This document shows positions 57,975-64,000 of a stretch of DNA of 64,000 bases, piece by piece. A program made the translations under genes and the position numbers. Positions within the stretch are counted from its first letter, which is position 1. Each line of letters starts with the position of its first letter. The notes beneath the pieces were generated by a model. It searched no databases. It saw only the letters and a list, made by a program, of their open reading frames with translations, and was not told where the DNA came from. The DNA is from Rhodobacter sp. TJ_12 (GTDB lineage Bacteria; Pseudomonadota; Alphaproteobacteria; Rhodobacterales; Rhodobacteraceae). Where the stretch lies: the NCBI RefSeq assembly GCF_020023995.1, contig NZ_NRRD01000012.1, positions 1-64,000 on the forward strand, written 5' to 3'.

Positions 57975-59819
57975 ATGCCGCCCTCTCAAATCACGCAGGC
58001 TGGCAAGATGGACAAATCCGAGCGCGCGCGCGGTTGGCGCACGATCCGCTCTGTCGCGCCCTATCTGTGGCCCGCCGAACATGACTGGGTGAAAAAGCGC
58101 GTTCTGATTGCAATGGGCTTTTTGATCTTGGCCAAGCTGGTCGCGGTGGGCACGCCGTTTCTTTACAAGGCTGCCGTCGATGTGCTGGCGGGCGAGGCCA
58201 CTAGTGACGCGTGGCTGCTGCCGCTGGGCGCGATTGCGCTGACGGTTGCCTATGGCGTGGCGCGGCTGATGTCGGTCGGTTTTGGCGAATTGCGCGATGC
58301 GGTCTTTGTGCGCGTGGCGCAGCGTGCGTTGCGGCAATTGGCGCTCGAAACCTTTCAGCACATCCATGCGCTGTCGCTGCGCTACCACATCACCCGCAAA
58401 ACCGGGGGGCTGTCGCGCATTGTCGAACGCGGGGTGAAGGGCGTCGATTTTCTGTTGCGCTTCATGCTGTTTTCCGTCGGGCCCCTGATTTTGGAACTGA
58501 CGCTGGTTACGCTGATCTTCGCCTTCTTGTTTGATTGGCGCTATGCGCTGGTCGTGGTCGGCACGATCTGGACCTATGTCACCTACACGTTCCGGATCAC
58601 CGAATGGCGCGTGGCGATCCGCAAAAAGATGAACGAGGCTGATAGCGACGCCAACCAAAAGGCGATCGACAGCCTGTTGAACTTTGAAACGGTGAAGTAT
58701 TTCGGGGCCGAAAAGCGCGAGGCCGCGCGCTATGACGCCTCGATGCACCATTACGAACAGGCGGCGGTGAAAACCGGCCAAAGCCTTGCCGCGCTCAACG
58801 CGGGTCAAGCGCTGATCATCACCACGGGCCTTGTGGCGGTGATGGTGATGGCGGGGCTGGAGGTGCAGGCGGGCACGCTCACCGTGGGCGATTTCGTCAT
58901 GGTGCAGGCCTATATGATCCAGATCACCATGCCGCTTGGGTTCTTGGGCACGGTGTATCGTGAAATTCGCCAAGCTCTGGTGGATATGGGCGAGATGTTC
59001 GATCTGCTACATCAACCCGCCGAAATTCAAGACGCGCCGGATGCGAAGCCGCTTCAGGTGACAGGCGGGGAAATCCGTTTCGACAATGTTGATTTCGCCT
59101 ATTACCCGGATCGTCCGATCCTCAAAGGGGTGACGCTGCCGGTCGGCGCGGGGCAAAAGGTGGCGCTGGTTGGCCCCTCGGGCTCGGGCAAATCCACCAT
59201 CGGGCGGCTGATGTTTCGCTTTTATGAGGTGACGGGCGGGGCGATCACGATTGACGGGCAGGATCTGCGCGCGGTCACCCAAGAAAGCCTGCATGAGGCG
59301 ATTGGCGTGGTGCCGCAAGACACGGTGCTGTTCAACGATACGATCCGCTACAACATCGCCTATGGGAAGGCCGAGGCCACGCAAGACGAGATCGAGGCCG
59401 CCGCGAAAAAGGCCAAGATCCATGATTTTGTGATGAGCCTGCCCGAGGGCTATGACACCCAAGTGGGCGAGCGCGGCTTGAAGCTGTCGGGCGGGGAAAA
59501 GCAGCGCGTGGGCATTGCGCGGACGCTGCTCAAAGACCCGCCGATCTTGCTTCTGGACGAGGCGACCTCGGCGCTGGATACCCAGACCGAACGCGACATC
59601 CAAGAAAGCCTTGATGCGATGGAGCGGGGCCGCACGGTGATTGTGATTGCGCACCGGCTTTCCACCATTGTCGATGCCGACCGGATTGTGGTGCTGGAAA
59701 AAGGCGTGATCGTCGAAGAGGGCACGCATGAAGAGCTGCTTTCGCGCGGCGGGCGCTATGCGGGCATGTGGGCGGTGCAAAAGGCCGAAGAAGAGGCCGA
59801 GGCGGAAGCCGCCGAATAA
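57975..59819 (+). CDS. Atm1-type ABC exporter
   Basis: A 614-residue half-transporter: six membrane helices (about 50-330) then an ATPase with Walker A VGPSGSGKSTIGR, signature LSGGEKQRVGIAR, Walker B ILLLDEATSALD and switch His in VIAHRLSTI. Similarity to Atm1/ABCB7 (HALSLRYHITRKTGGLSR, KYFGAEKREAARYD) suggests export of glutathione conjugates or persulphides linked to metal and Fe-S homeostasis. GGAAGGAGGGG precedes the ATG at 57975. Confidence 0.92.
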   Translation: MPPSQITQAGKMDKSERARGWRTIRSVAPYLWPAEHDWVKKRVLIAMGFLILAKLVAVGTPFLYKAAVDVLAGEATSDAWLLPLGAIALTVAYGVARLMSVGFGELRDAVFVRVAQRALRQLALETFQHIHALSLRYHITRKTGGLSRIVERGVKGVDFLLRFMLFSVGPLILELTLVTLIFAFLFDWRYALVVVGTIWTYVTYTFRITEWRVAIRKKMNEADSDANQKAIDSLLNFETVKYFGAEKREAARYDASMHHYEQAAVKTGQSLAALNAGQALIITTGLVAVMVMAGLEVQAGTLTVGDFVMVQAYMIQITMPLGFLGTVYREIRQALVDMGEMFDLLHQPAEIQDAPDAKPLQVTGGEIRFDNVDFAYYPDRPILKGVTLPVGAGQKVALVGPSGSGKSTIGRLMFRFYEVTGGAITIDGQDLRAVTQESLHEAIGVVPQDTVLFNDTIRYNIAYGKAEATQDEIEAAAKKAKIHDFVMSLPEGYDTQVGERGLKLSGGEKQRVGIARTLLKDPPILLLDEATSALDTQTERDIQESLDAMERGRTVIVIAHRLSTIVDADRIVVLEKGVIVEEGTHEELLSRGGRYAGMWAVQKAEEEAEAEAAE

Positions 59820-59847
59820 TATCCGGGCGCGTTTGGCCCAAATGATG

Positions 59848-59880
59848 CGGCGCGCCAAAAGGCGCGCCGTTGTCGTTTCA
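59848..59880. terminator. Terminator between the exporter and atf
   Basis: CGGCGCGCC (59848-59856) and GGCGCGCCG (59861-59869) form a perfect 9-bp stem with an AAAA loop, followed by TTGTCGTTTC. It lies between convergent genes. Confidence 0.8.
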
Positions 59881-59912
59881 GGGGGCCTCGCGCGGGGGCT
59901 TCGCGGCGGGAC

Positions 59913-61286
59913 TTAGCCCAGCACCGCTTTCACCGCTTTTACCGTGGCGTCCACCACCACATCGGCATCCTGTTGGGTCAGGCAGAAGGGCGGCGCAAAG
60001 CCCAAGATATCGCCTTGCGGCATCGCCCGCCCGATCACCCCATTGGACAAAAGCGCCCCGGCGAGGCCATAGCCGATCTTGTCACTGGGGTCGAAGAAGG
60101 TGCGGCTGTCGCGGTCTTTGACGAATTCCACCGCGCATAGCATCCCCTCGCCGCGAATGTCGCCGACATGGGGGTGATCGCCCAAGGCCGCCTGCATCGC
60201 GGATTTGAAATAGGCCCCGACCGTGCCCGCATTCTGGATCAGCGCCAGTTCATCAAGCAGTTTCAGGTTCGCCACACCGGCCGCCGCGCCAATCGGATGG
60301 GCGGAATAGGTCCAGCCATGCCCGATCGGGCCGTTTTCATCGGTGCCCTGTTCCAGCACCTTCCACATCTTGTCCGACACGATAGAGCCCGAAAGCGGGG
60401 CATAGGCCGAGGTCAGCCCCTTGGCGATGGTGATCAGATCGGGCTTCATCCCGTAGTGTTCAGAGCCGAACATCGTGCCCAGACGGCCAAAGCCGGTCAC
60501 CACCTCATCGGCGATCAGCAAGATATCGTGCTTGTCGAGAACCTTCTGGATCGCCGCCCAATAGCCCGCAGGCGGCGGCACCAGCCCGCCGGTGCCCAGA
60601 ACCGGCTCGCCGATAAAGGCGGCGATCGTGTCGGCGCCTTCGCGTTCGATCAGCTCTTCGAGCTTGGCGACGCAATGGTCGACAAATGCTTCTTCGGACA
60701 TGTCCAGATCGGGCCGGCGGAAATAATAGGGCGCTTCGGTATGCACCACCTGCGCCAGCGGCAGGTCGAACTTCTTGTGAAACAGTTCCAGCCCGGTCAG
60801 CGAGCCCGTCATCAACCCCGAGCCGTGATAGCCGCGCCAGCGCGAGATGATCTTCTTCTTCTCGGGGCGGCCCAGAATATTGTTGTAATACCAGATCAGC
60901 TTGATGTTGGTTTCATTCGCATCAGACCCCGACAGGCCGAAATAGACCTTGGACATGTGATCGGGCGCGCGGTCCAGCACCATTTTGGCCAAGGTGATCG
61001 CAGCCTCGCTGCCATGCCCGACATAGGCATGGTAATAGGCCAATTCGCGTGCCTGTTCGGCAATCGCATCGGCAATTTCATGGCGCCCATAGCCCACGTT
61101 CACACAGTAAAGCCCGGCAAAAGCATCCAGCAATTCGGTGCCGTCCCGGTCCACGATATGCACCCGATGCGCGGTCTTGATCACCCGGCCGGGCGCCTCG
61201 CCCCGGGCATGCTGGGCCAGATGGGTGGAGGGGTGAAAGAAATTTTCGCGGTCCCATTGCGAAAGCTGGTCATTGGTCAGCATCAT
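59913..61286 (-). CDS. Class III omega-aminotransferase (Atf-like)
   Basis: A 457-residue PLP aminotransferase. LIADEVVTGFGRLG and the PLP lysine in TIAKGLTSAYAPLSG are class III hallmarks. The family transfers omega-amino groups of diamines or omega-amino acids, often to pyruvate. In Ruegeria-type ectoine operons the Atf protein converts 2,4-diaminobutyrate to aspartate semialdehyde; the neighbours here (eutC, asnC, ssd) match that order. It lies 53 bp after the dehydrogenase gene. A putrescine- or beta-alanine-type aminotransferase is the alternative. Confidence 0.85.
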   Translation of the reverse strand: MMLTNDQLSQWDRENFFHPSTHLAQHARGEAPGRVIKTAHRVHIVDRDGTELLDAFAGLYCVNVGYGRHEIADAIAEQARELAYYHAYVGHGSEAAITLAKMVLDRAPDHMSKVYFGLSGSDANETNIKLIWYYNNILGRPEKKKIISRWRGYHGSGLMTGSLTGLELFHKKFDLPLAQVVHTEAPYYFRRPDLDMSEEAFVDHCVAKLEELIEREGADTIAAFIGEPVLGTGGLVPPPAGYWAAIQKVLDKHDILLIADEVVTGFGRLGTMFGSEHYGMKPDLITIAKGLTSAYAPLSGSIVSDKMWKVLEQGTDENGPIGHGWTYSAHPIGAAAGVANLKLLDELALIQNAGTVGAYFKSAMQAALGDHPHVGDIRGEGMLCAVEFVKDRDSRTFFDPSDKIGYGLAGALLSNGVIGRAMPQGDILGFAPPFCLTQQDADVVVDATVKAVKAVLG

Positions 61287-61339
61287 CTTTTCCTTTGCGG
61301 CTTATGTCGGATTTTCGTTTGTATCGGTTCGGGCGGGCC

Positions 61340-62815
61340 TTAGGCCCAGTCACGGCAGATGTATTTCACCTCCATGAATTCCTGCATGCCCATCCGGGCG
61401 CCCTCGCGGCCAAGGCCCGATTGCTTGACCCCGCCAAAGGGGATCGGCGCGCCGGTGACCTTGGTACGGTTCACCGCGACCATCCCATATTGCAGCGCGC
61501 GCGACAGCCGGTAGATGCGGCGCGGATCTTGCGAATGGACATAGGCGACAAGGCCGTACTCAGAGGCATTCGCGCGCGCCACGACCTCGTCTTCGGTGTC
61601 AAAGGGGGTCAGCGGCGCGACCGGGCCAAAAGTTTCTTCGTGCATGATTTGCGCGCTATCGGGCACATCGGTCAGCACCGTGGGCTGGTAAAAGAGCGGC
61701 CCCAGCGGCGACACGGCGCCGCCACAGGCCAGCGTCGCCCCCTTGTGCAGCGCGTCGGCCACATGGGCCTCTTGCTTGGCGATGGCGGCCGCATTCATCA
61801 GCGGACCGATATCGGGGTCTTTCATCCCCGCGCCCAGCGTCAGCGCCTGTGTGGCGGCGATGAATTTCTCGCAAAAGGCACTGTAGACCGGGCGTTCAAT
61901 GTAAATCCGGTTCGCGCCCAGACAATCTTGCCCGGAGGTGGCAAATTTCGCCTTCATCGTTTCCGCCACGGCGCGGTCCAGATCGGCGCCCTTGAAGACG
62001 ATCACCGGCGCATGGCCGCCCAGTTCCAGCACCAGCTTTTTCACCGTGCCCGCGCATTGGCCGTAAAGCAGCCGCCCGATTTCGGTTGAGCCGGTGAAAG
62101 ACAGTGCGCGCACCCGGGCATCTTCGGTCCAGGGTTTGACAATGGTGGGCGCATGGCCCGTTACCACATTGAACACCCCCGCCGGCAGGCCCGCGCGTTC
62201 AGCCAATTCCGCCAAGGCCAGCGCCGAATAGGGCGTTTCCTGTGCCGGATGGGCCACCACCGTGCAGCCCGCCGCCAAAGCCGCCGCTGCCTTGCGTGTC
62301 AGCATTGCGGCGGGGAAATTCCATGGCGTGATCAGCGCGACCACCCCCATTGGCTCATACCACAATTCCATTTCCGCATCCGGCAGATGCGAGGTGACGC
62401 CCTCGATATTGGGGCGTTTCGCCTCTTCGGCATAAAAATCCAGAAACGAGGCGGCATAATCGATTTCCCCGCGCGCCTCAGACAGCGGCTTGCCCTGTTC
62501 CAGCACCATGATCCGGGCCAGATCTTCTTTCGCCTCCATCACCAGCGTGCACCAGCGGCGCAACAGCGCAGCGCGGTCTTGCGGCAACAGCGCCGCCCAA
62601 GAGGGAAAGGCCGCCTGCGCCGCGGTCACGCTGTTTTGCGCCTGTGCGGCGCTTAGCGCGGCGACATCGCCCAGATGCGCGCCGGTTGCCGGATCGGTGA
62701 CGGCGAAGCTTTCGCCATTTTCCCCAGAGGTCCATCGGCCGTTGATATAGGCAAAGCCGCGCAACAGGCGCTTGTCCTCGATCTCGGGGCGGGCAGAGAT
62801 GGCAGTATCAAGCAT
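61340..62815 (-). CDS. Semialdehyde dehydrogenase (Ssd/GabD-like)
   Basis: A 491-residue aldehyde dehydrogenase. The catalytic Cys298 is in SGQDCLGANR, the general-base Glu in VLELGGHAPVI, and the nucleotide-binding FTGSTEIGR is normal. It resembles succinate semialdehyde dehydrogenase; in the ectoine pathway the homologue oxidises aspartate semialdehyde to aspartate. The usual KPAxxTP lysine is His here (VVAHPAQETP). AAAGGAGG precedes the ATG at 62815; 112 bp separate it from asnC. Confidence 0.88.
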   Translation of the reverse strand: MLDTAISARPEIEDKRLLRGFAYINGRWTSGENGESFAVTDPATGAHLGDVAALSAAQAQNSVTAAQAAFPSWAALLPQDRAALLRRWCTLVMEAKEDLARIMVLEQGKPLSEARGEIDYAASFLDFYAEEAKRPNIEGVTSHLPDAEMELWYEPMGVVALITPWNFPAAMLTRKAAAALAAGCTVVAHPAQETPYSALALAELAERAGLPAGVFNVVTGHAPTIVKPWTEDARVRALSFTGSTEIGRLLYGQCAGTVKKLVLELGGHAPVIVFKGADLDRAVAETMKAKFATSGQDCLGANRIYIERPVYSAFCEKFIAATQALTLGAGMKDPDIGPLMNAAAIAKQEAHVADALHKGATLACGGAVSPLGPLFYQPTVLTDVPDSAQIMHEETFGPVAPLTPFDTEDEVVARANASEYGLVAYVHSQDPRRIYRLSRALQYGMVAVNRTKVTGAPIPFGGVKQSGLGREGARMGMQEFMEVKYICRDWA

Positions 62816-62927
62816 GACGGGCCTCCTTTCCCCATCAGGATGCCAAGCCTGCGCAGAAAGAGAGACCAAAGGAGCGGGGCAGGGCGGCAAAGCGGACCAT
62901 AATTTCCGCCTGCGCAGTCCGATCGGA

Positions 62928-63413
62928 CTAGTCGATCATCTCCGCAAACAGGCCCAGCGGCGGCGGGCCGCCGCCCTTGACCTGCTTCGTCACGATATAG
63001 GTGAAATACCGCGCGATCCCGATCCGCGCATCCAAAAGCGTGTCGATCAGCCGTTGATAGGCGTCGATATCGCGGGTGACGATCTGCAACAGATAGTCGA
63101 AGCCGCCCCCCAAGGCCCAGCAGCCGGTGATTTCGTCATGCGCCTGCAGCGAGGCTTCGAAGGTGCGAAACGAGGCTTGCGTGTGATCGGCCAGTTCCGC
63201 CGCCACGAACACGGTGACCGAGGGGCCCAGCTTGCGCAGGTTGATCTCGGCGCGATAGCCCTCGATCAGCCCGGCGGCTTCCAGCTTTTTCAGCCGCTCC
63301 CAAGCCGGGGTGGGCGACAGGCCGATTTTCTCGGCCAAGGCGGATTTGGAAATCCGCCCCTCTTGCGCCAAAACGCGCAAAATATCGAAATCGCGGGCAT
63401 CGAGTTTGATCAT
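62928..63413 (-). CDS. Lrp/AsnC-family regulator
   Basis: A 161-residue Lrp/AsnC protein: N-terminal helix-turn-helix (DILRVLAQEGRISKSALAEK, residues about 10-29, then LSPTPAWERLKKLE) and a C-terminal RAM ligand domain. In ectoine operons the equivalent AsnC/DoeX senses ectoine-derived intermediates such as diaminobutyrate and activates the genes. It starts 9 bp after the eutC stop, so it is co-translated with it, and lies upstream of ssd. Confidence 0.9.
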   Translation of the reverse strand: MIKLDARDFDILRVLAQEGRISKSALAEKIGLSPTPAWERLKKLEAAGLIEGYRAEINLRKLGPSVTVFVAAELADHTQASFRTFEASLQAHDEITGCWALGGGFDYLLQIVTRDIDAYQRLIDTLLDARIGIARYFTYIVTKQVKGGGPPPLGLFAEMID

Positions 63414-63422
63414 CCCCTAGGC

Positions 63423-64000
63423 TTACGCGGAAATGACCGTGCCTGCATCCCCCGATTGGGCCAGCTTTTGCGCCACATGGCAGGCGATCGCGGTGTCTTG
63501 CACGCCGGTCCCGGTCAGATCGCAGATCGTGATCTGGGCGGGCTCGTGCCGCCCCGGCAGCTGTCCGGCGATGATCTGGCCCAATTCGGGCGGCGTGTCT
63601 GCCATCAGCCCCAGCGCATGCGCGCCGCGTAATTCGCCCATAAGCGCGCATTGGCTGACCCGGTCGCAAACATAAAGCCCGGCGGCCTGAAGCGCGTGTG
63701 GGGTGATTTCGGTTTTGCCCGCCTGATCGGCGCCCATGGCGGTGATATGCAGCCTCGGATGCAGCATCTCTGCGGTGATCAATGGCGTCGTGGCGGGGGT
63801 GGTGGTCACGACCAACTGGCTTTGCGCCATCAGCGTGGCAATATCCGGCGCCACGGTGACATCGGCCCCGGTCGCTGCGGCAATGTCTTTTGCGCAGGCC
63901 GCGGCTTTTTGCGCATCGCGCCCCCAGACCAACGCGCGTTGAAACGGGCGCACCAGATGCGCCGCTTGCAGTTGCAGCCGCGCCTGCACCCCGGTGCCGA
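63423..64000 (-). CDS. eutC: Ornithine cyclodeaminase-like EutC (partial)
   Basis: The C-terminal 192 or so residues of an ornithine cyclodeaminase/mu-crystallin family protein; the N-terminus lies beyond the window end. GTGVQARLQL at the right edge is the NAD-binding loop, followed by VVTTTPATTPLI, HITAMGADQAGKTEI and ICDLTGTGVQDTAIA. These fit EutC of ectoine utilisation better than general ornithine cyclodeaminases. Its position directly before an AsnC regulator supports this. eutD/eutE, usually between eutC and asnC, are absent here. Confidence 0.82.
   Translation of the reverse strand, partial: GTGVQARLQLQAAHLVRPFQRALVWGRDAQKAAACAKDIAAATGADVTVAPDIATLMAQSQLVVTTTPATTPLITAEMLHPRLHITAMGADQAGKTEITPHALQAAGLYVCDRVSQCALMGELRGAHALGLMADTPPELGQIIAGQLPGRHEPAQITICDLTGTGVQDTAIACHVAQKLAQSGDAGTVISA

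Overview
The window looks like chromosome from an alphaproteobacterium of the Rhodobacteraceae/Paracoccaceae (order Rhodobacterales). It is GC-rich and has closely packed operons with 1-4 bp start/stop overlaps. The gene content fits that group: soxBDAG sarcosine oxidase, ccmI, a RamA-like corrinoid activator, a DksA with a degraded zinc finger, a Hint-domain protein, and an EutC/AsnC/Ssd/Atf set. I cannot fix the genus. Gene names rest on motif recognition from translated sequence; no database search was possible.

Layout, left to right. 1-1.03 kb: small membrane protein divergent from a MarR regulator. 1.16-5.1 kb: four tightly spaced genes (circularly permuted ATP-grasp, alpha-E, transglutaminase-like, proteasome-type Ntn hydrolase), a widespread predicted peptide-modification system without a known product. 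5.2-21.9 kb: housekeeping (alpha/beta hydrolase, SCP2, TPR protein, SUV3-like helicase, S4 protein, fdxA, carD, J-domain protein, glcB, pepN, gatB, DUF808, YdcF-like) and two small secreted proteins. 21.9-22.8 kb: a 764-bp stretch with no protein gene, holding a structured, possibly 6S-like RNA, a perfect 17-bp palindrome and tRNA-Gly(CCC). 22.8-29.05 kb: RamA-like protein, MoxR ATPase, DksA, flavin monooxygenase, Hsp70-like protein. 29.1-33.8 kb: a TPP riboswitch and a six-gene thiamin salvage/uptake operon, thiM-thiE-thiD-thiY-thiZ-thiX. 33.8-39.1 kb: exonuclease III, a zinc-finger protein, prfC, an AT-richer NYN nuclease gene, dgt, an A-type Fe-S carrier. 39.1-40.75 kb: an AT-richer unknown gene followed by a two-copy 134-bp repeat. 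40.75-46.6 kb: Hint protein, atypical SDR, GT-C-like membrane protein, DUF1289-ruvX-ccmI. 46.8-52 kb: soxBDAG. 52-59.8 kb: small protein, sodB, tryptophanase, rarD, LOG-family hydrolase, LysM protein, Atm1-type exporter. 59.9-64 kb: reverse-strand eutC (cut by the window end)-asnC-ssd-atf, which looks like the distal part of an ectoine/hydroxyectoine catabolic operon.

Functional links. The riboswitch, hairpin-buried ribosome site and overlapping genes make 29.1-33.8 kb one thiamin-responsive unit that recycles thiazole and imports a pyrimidine precursor. The sox operon demethylates sarcosine with transfer of the one-carbon unit to tetrahydrofolate; with the ectoine-type genes it suggests use of osmolytes as nutrients. 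The best candidates for poorly described biology are the ATP-grasp/protease cluster, the RNA region near 22.1 kb, and the two AT-richer single-gene insertions (36.87-37.5 kb and 39.1-40.4 kb). I found no insertion sequence, prophage or CRISPR array.
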